Part shown: positions 51,097-59,479 of the stretch, piece by piece
How positions within the stretch are numbered: position 1 is the stretch's first letter
How the letters are laid out: each line of letters starts with the position of its first letter
Assembly: GCF_024029435.1 (NCBI RefSeq)
Contig: NZ_CP097118.1
Location: forward strand, 62,001 to 126,000
DNA from: Fructilactobacillus hinvesii
GTDB taxonomy: Bacteria; Bacillota; Bacilli; Lactobacillales; Lactobacillaceae
Length of the DNA stretch: 64,000 bases
Direction of reading: 5' to 3'
Made by a program: the position numbers and the translations under genes
Notes under the pieces: model-generated
The model's database searches: none
Seen by the model: only the letters and a program-made list of their open reading frames with translations
What the model was told of the DNA's origin: nothing

Positions 51097-51879
51097 TTAT
51101 TTAATTTTTAACCGTTGTTGTAGGGTTTGGTCGTCGAGACGGGCTAGTTGGTTATAGGTTTCTGCTAAAAACGAGAAGGGCGCATCTGGATATTGGTGTG
51201 TCGCAAGTTCCGCGGCCACCGGCAGGATGCCCGTTGCTGTGGTAATCGTTTCTAAATCAGTGCTGATCCCAGCAGCTACCCCTAAAATTCCATCTAAAAC
51301 GTCACCCATGCCCACGTTAGTAGTTAACATCGGGGCGTTGTTTTCGACTTGGTACACAGTCGTTCCGTCCGTAATAATATCAGTGGGTCCCGAAAGAACT
51401 ACGATGCACTGACACTTTTGGGCAGCAGTTTGGGCTACTGTTACCGGATCAACGCTGCCCTGACCGGCATCAATCCCCCGTTGATCCCAGCTAACGCCAG
51501 CCAGCGCTGCTACTTCCCCAGCGTTTCCCCGAATCAGCGTTACGGGGGCTCGCTCCAACAGTTGCTGAGTTCGTTTTCTCCGAAGTGGCGTCGCACCAAC
51601 GGCCACTGGATCAAAGACCACCGGTTTATGCAGTCGATTGGCAGTCTCTCCTGCACCCAGCATCAGCGCCTGCGCAGTCGGGTTGGTCGAGCCCAGGTTC
51701 AAAACAACGGCATCAGCAATTTTAGTTAAATCAGCCGCCTCTAGTGGATCCGCCATCATCATTGGCGAACCCCCGATGTAGTTAATTCCATCAGCCACCC
51801 GTTGTGGAGTAACATGGTTCGCAACGTTCAGGACAATTGGTTGTTGTTCGCGAATCGTTTTCATTAAATTAGTTTTCAT
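51097..51879 (-). CDS. thiM: Hydroxyethylthiazole kinase
   Basis: 260 residues of a ribokinase-like thiazole kinase. NVANHVTPQRVADGINYIGG (about 19-38) is the substrate-binding N-terminus, FDPVAVGATPLR (about 87-98) follows, and TTNVGMGDVLDGILG (about 184-198) is the catalytic anion-hole motif. It phosphorylates 4-methyl-5-(2-hydroxyethyl)thiazole. It is the last gene of the thi unit and overlaps thiE by 11 bp. Confidence 0.94.
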   Translation of the reverse strand: MKTNLMKTIREQQPIVLNVANHVTPQRVADGINYIGGSPMMMADPLEAADLTKIADAVVLNLGSTNPTAQALMLGAGETANRLHKPVVFDPVAVGATPLRRKRTQQLLERAPVTLIRGNAGEVAALAGVSWDQRGIDAGQGSVDPVTVAQTAAQKCQCIVVLSGPTDIITDGTTVYQVENNAPMLTTNVGMGDVLDGILGVAAGISTDLETITTATGILPVAAELATHQYPDAPFSFLAETYNQLARLDDQTLQQRLKIK

Positions 51880-52528
51880 GACTTACTCCCTTGCTTTTTA
51901 AAATCTGCACACTTTTCGTAATATCATCACTTTTAGCCAATGCCGAAACTACAGAAACCCCGACTTCCGGTACTGCTTGTAGGTCACTGACATTTGTCGT
52001 ATTAATTCCTCCAATGGCAACCAGCGGTAAAGCTGTCTGTTTCTGTACAGCTTGAACCCCAGCCACGCCAATTGGTTGTTTCGCATCTGGTTTGCTAGTT
52101 GTCGCAAAGACCGGACCCACCCCGAGATAATCAACCAGTGGTAAAGCAGGAGCACTGGCATTTAGTTCGGCTACGTTATGCACAGAGAGCCCGATTAACC
52201 AATCTGGATGTTGTTCGCGAAGCGGAGCAACGTTCGCATCAGTCTGGCCGACGTGAATCCCTTCGGCACCAACTTGTTCTGTAAGCTGCACGTTATCGTC
52301 AATGAAAAGGGGCACGTTCGCGGCAGTGGTCAGCTGATGAACTTTTCTGCCCAATTCCACTCGCTCTGCTTCATGCAAACGCGAACCGTCTTTATCCCGA
52401 AACTGAACCGCGGTTACTCCAGCAGCAAGCGCTTGCTTAACCACGTCTAACAGTCGGTTTGGTTGATTATCAACGTCCTGGGTGCCAATCACTAGGTAAA
52501 CTTGCAACATTGCTGAATTAAATTTCAT
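51869..52528 (-). CDS. thiE: Thiamine-phosphate synthase
   Basis: 219 residues, a TIM-barrel. VQFRDKDGS (about 42-50) is the pyrophosphate site, LFIDDNVQLTEQVGAEGIHVGQ (start about 79, split Asp-Asp) binds Mg and the pyrimidine, and YLGVGPVFATTSKPDA is the thiazole-phosphate loop. It joins HMP-PP and thiazole-P to make thiamine phosphate. ATG 52528 follows GGGAGGAA. The start overlaps thiD by 11 bp and the end overlaps thiM, so translation is coupled. Confidence 0.94.
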   Translation of the reverse strand: MKFNSAMLQVYLVIGTQDVDNQPNRLLDVVKQALAAGVTAVQFRDKDGSRLHEAERVELGRKVHQLTTAANVPLFIDDNVQLTEQVGAEGIHVGQTDANVAPLREQHPDWLIGLSVHNVAELNASAPALPLVDYLGVGPVFATTSKPDAKQPIGVAGVQAVQKQTALPLVAIGGINTTNVSDLQAVPEVGVSVVSALAKSDDITKSVQILKSKGVSHEN

Positions 52529-53327
52529 CGTGTTCCTCCCATAATCCATGATTTACCGGTCCGTGCCCGTGTCCCAATGGCAGCGGGTGGGGAATAATTT
52601 GTGCTAGATAGTCGTGAGCCAACCGAATCGCTTGGTTAATACTGTGACCGTGAGCCACGTACGCTACCATGGCCGCTGAAAGCGTGTCGCCCGTGCCATG
52701 GGTTCGGTTGGTGTTCACCCGCGGGCTTTCTAGCCAGTAGTCGGTTCCGTCGGCCAGTTTAACGTAGTCGGAAACCACCGGATCCGTGCCGTGTCCTCCT
52801 TTAATGACGACGTTTTCGACTCCCAATTGCTGAATCTTTTTAGCAGCGTTTAAAATATCGACTGGCGTCGTAATCGTTTGCCCAGCCAGTAACTCCGCTT
52901 CTGGTAAGTTCGGCGTTACTGCGTCAGCCACCGGCAGCAACTCCTGCTTGAGAACCGTAATGCCTTCGTCATCTAACAAGTGGCTCCCACCCTTGGCAAC
53001 CATGACCGGATCCACAATGACCACTGGAAAATGGTATTTAGCCAGATTTTGAACCGCTAAGCGCACATGGTCGGCATCAAACAAGGCTCCCGTTTTCACA
53101 GCCCGGATAGCAAAATCAGTTGCGACCGCAGCAAATTGTGCGTTCACCATGGCTGCTGAAACGGTCTCAATTCGTTGAACGTCCTTCGTATTCTGCGCGG
53201 TAATGCCCATCACCACGGCAGTGGCAAAGGTTTTTAAAGTTTGTATCGTTTTTAGGTCCGCCATCATTCCGGCACCCCCGCCAGAATCAGTTCCAGCAAT
53301 CGTCAATCCCGTTGGATATTGTCGCAT
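52518..53327 (-). CDS. thiD: Hydroxymethylpyrimidine/phosphomethylpyrimidine kinase
   Basis: 269 residues. TIAGTDSGGGAGMMADLKT (about 9-27) is the HMP site, AVKTGALF (about 76) and VVDPVMVAKGG (about 100) follow, and THGTGDTLSAAMVAY (about 209) is the anion hole with the catalytic Asp. It phosphorylates HMP twice for ThiE. The ATG at 53327 follows GGAGGAGG, giving the usual length. It belongs to the tenA-thiD-thiE-thiM unit. The ThiD-like kinase at 1225-2028 is a more distant paralogue. Confidence 0.94.
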   Translation of the reverse strand: MRQYPTGLTIAGTDSGGGAGMMADLKTIQTLKTFATAVVMGITAQNTKDVQRIETVSAAMVNAQFAAVATDFAIRAVKTGALFDADHVRLAVQNLAKYHFPVVIVDPVMVAKGGSHLLDDEGITVLKQELLPVADAVTPNLPEAELLAGQTITTPVDILNAAKKIQQLGVENVVIKGGHGTDPVVSDYVKLADGTDYWLESPRVNTNRTHGTGDTLSAAMVAYVAHGHSINQAIRLAHDYLAQIIPHPLPLGHGHGPVNHGLWEEHDEI

Positions 53328-53328
53328 T

Positions 53329-53976
53329 TTAGTTTTCCTCCTCCGCCTGGGCAAAAAAGGCTAATTCATATTCACAACTCTTTTGAAACACAACCAGTGC
53401 TTCCTGCCGGTCTTCATTTGCAACCGTCGGGCTTAGTTGATCTAATTCATGAAACATCGTCTGGTCAAAACCATCATCCGTTCCTGCGTAAAAATTAATC
53501 CACGCGGCAAACGGATTAGTGGGAACATTAGCGTCTTTTGCCACTAGTTGATTGGCTAAAGTAACGTACACTGCCGGACAGGCTTGCATGCTCGCTAATC
53601 CGATAAAAGCTGATTGTTTGGCAGCTGATTCCATGTGTTGCAAATAGGTTTGGGTCACATTCTTAGTTGGCGGCCACGGCGTCATAATTTCTTTTGTAGT
53701 TGTTTGGGCAGCTTGTAACAGCACCTGGTGAGCACCATTCTCCATCCGAATATCATGTTCGGTATTTGCCAATAACTCTGGAGAAAGTTGGCCCAGCACT
53801 CGCTGGTATAAGTTCAAAAAGCGTTGCAGGTAGATGTTATCCTGCTGAACGTAGTTAATGACCACCGCGCGGGGTAAATCTCCTGTCGCGATTCCTTGCA
53901 CAAATGAATTCGCCCCAAATTGTGGCATCATCGTCTGAACGGTTTGTTGCATTTGTTCACTAATTGCTGGTTGCAT
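53329..53976 (-). CDS. tenA: TenA-family thiaminase II / aminopyrimidine aminohydrolase
   Basis: 215 residues, an all-helical TenA fold. The conserved Tyr and Asp of YVQQDNIYLQRF (about 38-49), a MENGAHQVLL-type helix, and Cys in GLASMQACPAVYVTLA (about 125-140, catalytic Cys about 132) are present. FAAWINFYAGTDDGFDQTM follows, and the second catalytic Glu lies in the C-terminal helix (SCEYELAFF). It salvages HMP from degraded thiamine. It is the first gene after the TPP riboswitch, so the unit makes a pure salvage pathway: HMP by TenA, ThiD, plus thiazole by ThiM, joined by ThiE. ThiC/ThiG are absent. Confidence 0.93.
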   Translation of the reverse strand: MQPAISEQMQQTVQTMMPQFGANSFVQGIATGDLPRAVVINYVQQDNIYLQRFLNLYQRVLGQLSPELLANTEHDIRMENGAHQVLLQAAQTTTKEIMTPWPPTKNVTQTYLQHMESAAKQSAFIGLASMQACPAVYVTLANQLVAKDANVPTNPFAAWINFYAGTDDGFDQTMFHELDQLSPTVANEDRQEALVVFQKSCEYELAFFAQAEEEN

Positions 53977-54012
53977 TAGTAGTTCTCCTCATCACTAGCT
54001 AAATTTAACCAA

Positions 54013-54166
54013 ATAAAAAAAAGTTCCCAGCATCAGCTGAGAACTTGGGAATTGGTATTTTTATTTGAGGACGGACTCCGCCCGCAACATAAAAGTTTCC
54101 TGCGGTAGTGTTAACTACATCAGGTTCAATGGGTTTAATCTCAGCTCATGGCACCCCAACTTTTTA
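54013..54166 (-). ncRNA. TPP riboswitch with terminator
   Basis: In the minus-strand transcript the aptamer (54166-54091) has the conserved THI elements: GGGGUGCC, CUGAGA, ACCCAUUGAACCUGAU, and AGUUAACACUACCGCAGGAA, closed by AAAAGUU/AACUUUU (P1). Downstream, AAGUUCUCAG and CUGGGAACUU form a terminator (54046-54021) with a long U-run to 54013. TPP binding should lower expression of tenA-thiD-thiE-thiM. Confidence 0.95.
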
Positions 54167-54179
54167 TTTGATTGTCATC

Positions 54180-54209
54180 AGTGTAGCATTAGTTGGACTA
54201 GACGTGCAA
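54180..54209 (-). promoter_or_regulatory. Sigma-70 promoter of the thi operon
   Basis: On the minus strand TTGCAC (54209-54204), 18 bp, TACACT (54185-54180) with an extended TG. It would start transcription just before the TPP aptamer and close to the end of the phosphatase gene. Confidence 0.65.
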
Positions 54210-54210
54210 C

Positions 54211-54870
54211 TTACACATCCCGGTCCAAATTGTTGTAGTATTCCACTTCAATTGTATCCGGTTGAATTAACAACTTAGTGATGCTCCCATTTTGGGCGGC
54301 TTGGCCCTCATCCAATTCGGGTGCGTACCGGTCCACAATTGAACGAATCGTCATCCCGTGCGAAACAATCAGGATCTTTTGCCCGTCACTAGTGTTTTCC
54401 CGAATCCGGTCAAAACCTCGGTCTAGTCGTTCCCAGAATCGTTGGTTATCTTCGGCATCATTATACAAATCAGCCTTCGCAATCAGATCCCGAGCTCGTT
54501 CTAACCCATAGTGGTTTAACACGCCCGCTTCGTTGGTAATGTTGACCTGTTCTCCCACGAACTGCCACATTTGTTCCAGATTTTCCCCTTCAAAGTAACC
54601 ATGGAACTGTTCACGCAGTTCTGGAAACTGGTAGGTAATGATATCCATTCCCCGGGGGTTTTGCTTCAAAATTTCGTTACCGGTTTCGACTGCTCGACCT
54701 GAATCACTGGTAAAGGCCGCATCAAAATCAATTTTAGCTAGGCGTTTCCCAGCAGTTTGGGCATCGGCAATTCCCTTATCAGTTAAGGGCGAGTCAATCC
54801 ATCCCTGCACTTTGTTATATCGGTTTAAATAGGTTTGTCCGTGTCGGACTAAGTAAGCTGTTACTGTCAT
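54211..54870 (-). CDS. Histidine phosphatase family protein (phosphoglycerate-mutase-like)
   Basis: 219 residues. YLVRHGQTYLN (about 6-16) holds the phospho-His with its Arg, AFTSDSGRAVETG the second Arg (about 60), EFHGYFEG-like region REQFHGYFEGENLEQMW, and LIVSHGMTIRSIV (about 170) the second His. This family includes cofactor-dependent mutases and many small phosphatases; without the mutase-specific residues the true substrate is open. The start overlaps the stop of the YfhO-type gene by 4 bp, so it is a two-gene unit. Confidence 0.88.
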   Translation of the reverse strand: MTVTAYLVRHGQTYLNRYNKVQGWIDSPLTDKGIADAQTAGKRLAKIDFDAAFTSDSGRAVETGNEILKQNPRGMDIITYQFPELREQFHGYFEGENLEQMWQFVGEQVNITNEAGVLNHYGLERARDLIAKADLYNDAEDNQRFWERLDRGFDRIRENTSDGQKILIVSHGMTIRSIVDRYAPELDEGQAAQNGSITKLLIQPDTIEVEYYNNLDRDV

Positions 54871-57467
54871 TTGGCATCTCTCCTAACCGTGCGCTTTTTT
54901 CGCCACCACCAGCTGGCCAGTAAAGTTCCCACTAAGCCCAATAGCGAAATGAGCACTCCCACTTTAAGCCCCGGTGTCTGGTATCGGAACGTTAGGCGAT
55001 GAGTTCCCGGAGTCAACCGGACCTGAGCCAGGCCATTCACCGCCTTCTTCATTTTAACAGGTTTCTGGCCGTCTGTAATCGTCCATCCCTGATCATAAGG
55101 GATGCTAAGCAAAACGACAGGACGCGCTGTGGTAGTCTTCACCTTAGCCGTAAATTGATTGCCATGTAAGGCTAATCGAGCTGGATCATCCACCTGCAGT
55201 TGGTAAGGAACCGTCGCCTGGCTAAAGCGCTCAACCGCATCGCCTTGATAGCTAGCAAAGGTCGTCTTGAGATCTTGCTTCGTTAACTTCCGGTTACTCA
55301 TAAACTGAACGGTTAACTGATCGCCCTGCTGGCGGTGCCCCAGTTCAATTAATTCGGCTCCATTTTGTGGATACCGACTGGCTAAGGCCTGTCCATTAAC
55401 CTTGATTTGCAACTGCTGGTTCGGACTAACTCGTTGTAAATCGAGGTACTGCATCCCGGTAGTTTGCGCCGTTACCCGAACGCGGTAGCGATACTGACCC
55501 CTCTGCTTTTGTAACCGCAGCACTTGAGCCGGATTAGGGTGAAAGACCAACGCCTTCGACCCACTTTCTGACTGAAAGAGGCGGTTTAAGTTCCCATACA
55601 CATCGTTATTAACCAAATGTAACTGGTCAAGAGTTGGAGCTACCGCATACCCCACACCAGTTAGCTGCGGATTAGTGTGTAACTGCATTTTTCCCGTCCG
55701 ACTAATATTAACCTGCCGGCCAACGCTTAGGAGTTGAGCGGTTACCGGGGTCAAGCCCCGGACGCTCACCCGACGTTCGTTTCGACTATATAAGCCGAGC
55801 TTCGTCAACGCATCATGAGTATGCACGTTGAGCGAGGACGTGTAGCTGTTGACTCCGTAAAAGTTAAACAGCAACGAATCATTATATTGATTATAATTAA
55901 TGTTGAAATTGTGCACGTACAGTTGGTTATTCACATCTAACCGGGTAAACTGACGTTGGTTTTGCGCGGCTTGCACGAGCTGTGCCGACCGCTCGTACTT
56001 TTGGACAAACTGACTCTGATTACCATATTCATGGGTTCCGCCAAGGGCAAGCCAGAAGTTAGTGCCCATTTCTAGGGAAACTACGACTAATAGCAACGGC
56101 CACCAACGTACATCACGCTTGCTAATTCCAATCACAGCGACCGTTACTAAAATAAAGAGTAGCGCAATTAACCAGTTCCAGTAGCTAGTCACGTAGAACG
56201 GAGTCGCCCAGTGAAAGGCCCGGGCCACTCGAATTTCCACAAAGGCGGAAAGGTAACCCAGGGTAATTAGCCCTGCCAAGATCACAGCGGCCTTTTTGAC
56301 GATTGCTAACTGGGAAAAGGCTCCGCGCCGCCAAGCTTGATAGCCAAAGCCAATCATGACAAAGCTTAACATGTAAACTTCACGGAACGGGAAGCCGGCT
56401 GGCATCTGGAACATGTGCCACACCGTGTCAAAGGTGGCAATTAGCATCCCCACAAAGATGGCCCCGACGAGCCAGAGGGAGGCCCGTTTTTCCTGGCGTT
56501 TAATCTGCGGACTCAACCAAAAGATTAACATCCCAAGGGCAAAGAAACTCCCCACAAACAACGATGGTTCGTGGTTTAAACGACCGACGAAATTGGTTGC
56601 TCCAACCCCGAAACTAAGTAAATCGGAAGGTAAAAAGCGAAAAATTGGTAAGAAACTGGTCCAATCGAAGTTCCCCTTCCCGGTCGATAACATCCCGACC
56701 AGAGTGGGAACTAATAGAAACGCGGAGAGTGCTCCCCCCAGTATCGAACTACCGATGTACTTCACTAGAACCGCTTTTCTAGTTCTAACGAAGGACCAGA
56801 ATTTCATCGTCTGTGGTTGCTGCAAAATAAACAGGTACACAAAATAAATCACAGAGTACACACACAACATATACCCCATGTAGTAATTTAAAATGATACC
56901 CACTAGTAGGGTAAACGTGTACCAGCCCCACTTTTCCTTTTTAAACAGTCGATCAATCGCCAACGTTAAAAACGGTAAGACCATGAGGGCTTCCAGCCAC
57001 ATAAAGTCGTAAAAGTACATGGCCACAAAGCCACATAAACCATAGGCAACGCCTGCCACTAGTTGGCGCCAGTTTACGGCATGTTCCTTTACCCGTAAAA
57101 AAATCACCATTGAAAGACTAATCAAGCCAATCTTAATCATGATGATGGCTTCCATTAGCAAGGGAATTTGGGCACTTTTCACAAAGAACACCAGTAAATT
57201 CAACGGACTCATCAAGTAGTAGGTATAGACCGGTATGGTATTATCCCCGAGCGAAAACAAAAAGGAATAGGTACTAATCCCCCCATTGTGTAACTGCGTT
57301 CGTAAAAAATTAAAAAAGGGGAAATACTGGGTGGCCAGGTCACTCACCAATAAATTGTGCCCCCCCAAGGGCGCAATTCCCCGCCCAGCAAAGACTCCAA
57401 TTACGATGAGAATCGGAAGGAAGAAGGCTCCCAGGTAGGCCAGTACCTGAGACATTTTTTTATTCAT
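54867..57467 (-). CDS. YfhO-family polytopic envelope protein
   Basis: About 866 residues. The first about 480 contain twelve or more membrane helices, with the family motif RGIAPLGGHNLLVSDLATQY near residue 26 and YFPFFNFLRTQL after it. A large extracytoplasmic domain (about 480-830) follows, then one C-terminal helix and a basic tail (WWWRKKRTVRR). YfhO proteins are GT-C-like and in Gram-positives are linked to glycosylation of wall lipids or lipoteichoic acid, but the exact reaction is not known from sequence. ATG 57467 is used, as the frame's first TTG has no better site. It overlaps the phosphatase gene by 4 bp. Confidence 0.85.
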   Translation of the reverse strand: MNKKMSQVLAYLGAFFLPILIVIGVFAGRGIAPLGGHNLLVSDLATQYFPFFNFLRTQLHNGGISTYSFLFSLGDNTIPVYTYYLMSPLNLLVFFVKSAQIPLLMEAIIMIKIGLISLSMVIFLRVKEHAVNWRQLVAGVAYGLCGFVAMYFYDFMWLEALMVLPFLTLAIDRLFKKEKWGWYTFTLLVGIILNYYMGYMLCVYSVIYFVYLFILQQPQTMKFWSFVRTRKAVLVKYIGSSILGGALSAFLLVPTLVGMLSTGKGNFDWTSFLPIFRFLPSDLLSFGVGATNFVGRLNHEPSLFVGSFFALGMLIFWLSPQIKRQEKRASLWLVGAIFVGMLIATFDTVWHMFQMPAGFPFREVYMLSFVMIGFGYQAWRRGAFSQLAIVKKAAVILAGLITLGYLSAFVEIRVARAFHWATPFYVTSYWNWLIALLFILVTVAVIGISKRDVRWWPLLLVVVSLEMGTNFWLALGGTHEYGNQSQFVQKYERSAQLVQAAQNQRQFTRLDVNNQLYVHNFNINYNQYNDSLLFNFYGVNSYTSSLNVHTHDALTKLGLYSRNERRVSVRGLTPVTAQLLSVGRQVNISRTGKMQLHTNPQLTGVGYAVAPTLDQLHLVNNDVYGNLNRLFQSESGSKALVFHPNPAQVLRLQKQRGQYRYRVRVTAQTTGMQYLDLQRVSPNQQLQIKVNGQALASRYPQNGAELIELGHRQQGDQLTVQFMSNRKLTKQDLKTTFASYQGDAVERFSQATVPYQLQVDDPARLALHGNQFTAKVKTTTARPVVLLSIPYDQGWTITDGQKPVKMKKAVNGLAQVRLTPGTHRLTFRYQTPGLKVGVLISLLGLVGTLLASWWWRKKRTVRRDAK

Positions 57468-57555
57468 AAAATTCAACACTCTCTTCAATTTTTAATTTCG
57501 AAAAAAATTGCTATCAATTTTATTTTACTATAAAAGCAGAATGACTTCCTAAATA

Positions 57556-57582
57556 TGCTATAATTAATAATATCTTAAGATA
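57556..57582 (+). promoter_or_regulatory. Extended -10 promoter and palindrome of the HdeD-like gene
   Basis: TGCTATAAT (57556-57564) is an extended -10. A perfect 12-bp palindrome TATCTTAAGATA (57571-57582) lies at the expected transcription start, just before AAGGAGG (57584-57590). The palindrome could be an operator. Confidence 0.6.
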
Positions 57583-57597
57583 TAAGGAGGAAACAAA

Positions 57598-58119
57598 ATG
57601 TTTAGTTCCGCAAGAAAATTTGACCCATTTACGTTGGTTGTCGGAATTTTATTCGCCATCCTTTCGTTAGTGATTTTGAAATACCCTGGCGGCTCACTCA
57701 TGGTTGTTGCCTACATCATTGCCTTTGCGATGATCATGGAAGGAATCTTTAAATTAGCCGACTTAACTGCTATCGATAAATCATTAGGAATCAGTAACAC
57801 CTGGGTGATTATTAGTGCCATCTTGGACTTGATCCTAGGGGTCTTGATTATCTTTATGCCTGGTTTAGGTGGGATTTACCTATGGATTGTCTTATCAATT
57901 TCATTCATCATGGACTCCCTCTTCGAACTCTGGGCTAGTCGTTACATCGGCAAGAATCACAAGGGTTACTTCTGGTTCACGGTTATTTTAGCCGTAATCG
58001 GGTTAATCCTAGGAATTTTACTGTTATTTAACCCAATGCTGGGGGTAAGTACCAGTCTCTTCCTGATTGCTTTTTACCTGATGTTCTTTGGAATCTTATT
58101 AATTATCCGTTCGTTCTAA
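57598..58119 (+). CDS. HdeD/DUF308-family membrane protein
   Basis: 173 residues with six short predicted helices in two-helix repeats (PFTLVVGILFAILSLVILKYP, then the G-rich ISAILDLILGVLIIFMP and VILAVIGLILGILLLFNP units). This is the DUF308/HdeD layout, in which three or four repeats of a short hairpin occur; HdeD in enterobacteria is linked to acid resistance, but in lactobacilli its role is unknown. A single gene behind an extended -10 promoter with a palindrome at the start site, ending at a terminator. Confidence 0.88.
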   Translation: MFSSARKFDPFTLVVGILFAILSLVILKYPGGSLMVVAYIIAFAMIMEGIFKLADLTAIDKSLGISNTWVIISAILDLILGVLIIFMPGLGGIYLWIVLSISFIMDSLFELWASRYIGKNHKGYFWFTVILAVIGLILGILLLFNPMLGVSTSLFLIAFYLMFFGILLIIRSF

Positions 58120-58132
58120 AGTACGAACCCTG

Positions 58133-58162
58133 AGGAGTGACGAAAAGTCGCTCCTTTTTTAT
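58133..58162 (+). terminator. Rho-independent terminator of the HdeD-like gene
   Basis: GGAGTGAC pairs with GTCGCTCC with a GAAAA loop, followed by TTTTTT. Confidence 0.85.
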
Positions 58163-58186
58163 TGGAAAAATAAAGGAGGAGTTTTT

Positions 58187-59135
58187 ATGAAATACGCCAT
58201 AACCGCTGCTACTGGTCGTTTCGGACAACTAGTTGTCAATCAATTGTTAGACAAAGTACCCTTTCGAGACATTGTGATCATTGCCAGAAACCTTGAAAAA
58301 GCCCACCAGCTGTTCCCCCCACTATTTAGACATCCGAATGGGGGACTACAAAGATGCTACTAGCATGGATCAGGCGCTAGCCGGTGTAGATCGCTTGTTA
58401 CTAATCTCTTCTTATCCTGACCAATCAGTGCCGCGGTTCACCCAACATCAAAACGTCATTAATGCAGCCGTGCATAATCAAGTTAAATGGTTAGGTTATA
58501 CCAGTTTTTTCCATGCCGACCGAACTCAGAATCCCCTGGCAGCTGATCATTTAAAAACCGAGCAGTTCATTACCAAAACGGATCTCCCCCATTCTTTTCT
58601 GCGAAATAATTGGTACCTAGAAAACGAACTTCCGGCGCTCCAAGCGGCTCTGACACACCAGCAACCAATCGTGACGACCGCCGGTAAACAAACCATTGGC
58701 TGGGCGAGTGAACGCTACTACGCACAAGCCGCTGCTAATCTGCTAAGCAACAGCGAGGACGAGTTAAAATTCGTTTACGAACTAACCGGCACTTTTCATA
58801 CCTACGCAGAACTAATCAAAACCGTAACCAACGTCACCGGTCAGGAAGTTAAACTCCAGCAACTACTTCCCGCTGAATTCGCGGACTGGATAAAACAGCA
58901 AAATTGGAACGCTCCGACCCAACAATTCTTTCTTAATTGTCAAAAACTGATGCGAGCTGGGGACCTCGGTCCACAAGAAGAACAGCCAGCAATTCAAATG
59001 GGTATGATTCATGCAGAGATTAACCAAAGTCGTTCACACTACCAGGACCTACCGCAGGTGTTAGGACGTCCCTTGCCTAGCCTCACGGACCAAGTGCGAG
59101 ACCTGATGACTCCCAAACCAGGTTACCTGCTATAG
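58187..59135 (+). pseudogene. Frameshifted NAD(P)-binding SDR/NmrA-like oxidoreductase
   Basis: The ATG at 58187, behind AAAGGAGGAG, opens MKYAITAATGRFGQLVVNQL, a Rossmann start of the YtfG/NmrA quinone reductase group. After AHQLFP the frame is lost at a run of six C (58315-58320); removal of one C restores HYLDIRMGDYKDATS and an uninterrupted frame to 59135, ending in KPGYLL. The rest looks intact (FLRNNWYLENELPAL, GWASERYYAQAAANLL). The change lies in a homopolymer, so it may be a sequencing error, a recent mutation or a phase-variable tract. Without it the protein would have about 315 residues. Confidence 0.85.
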
Positions 59136-59234
59136 CTAAATTAATTTTAAAATGCTCCAATTTAGTCGGAAGATTTGGGGGAGCCTCAGTTGTACGACCG
59201 GAAGTGCTTTATTAATAAAATCCTATCAACCATA

Positions 59235-59393
59235 GGAAAGAGAGCACTATTTCCAGGTTAGGACTGGCACTTGGAAACTTAGTAGCGGGCCCGTTTAGCA
59301 AATGGGTAACATGTCTCAAATGATGCTTCTAATCCTAATTTTCAGCATTATTACTTTCATCGCGTATGATTGGAAAAATTTAATTCTGAAATG
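59235..59393 (+). pseudogene. Possible remnant of an MFS-type transporter
   Basis: The 344-bp gap between the SDR gene and the next terminator has no intact gene. In one frame ISRLGLALGNLVAGPFSK, typical of MFS helix regions, is followed in another frame by MGNMSQMMLLILIFSIITFI, a membrane helix, and a stop at about 59393. The two could be the end of one transporter joined by a frameshift. The rest of the gap shows nothing. Support is weak. Confidence 0.3.
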
Positions 59394-59423
59394 AATTAAA
59401 TTCATTTTAATTGCCTAGCTACT

Positions 59424-59476
59424 AAAAAAGCTTGTCAGAGATTAATGAGGTGTACCCCATAACTGACAAGCTTTTT
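59424..59476. terminator. Bidirectional terminator after the YjeM-type gene
   Basis: Perfect 13-bp stem AAAAGCTTGTCAG/CTGACAAGCTTTT with a 24-nt loop, flanked by A and T runs. Confidence 0.85.
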
Positions 59477-59479
59477 AAT

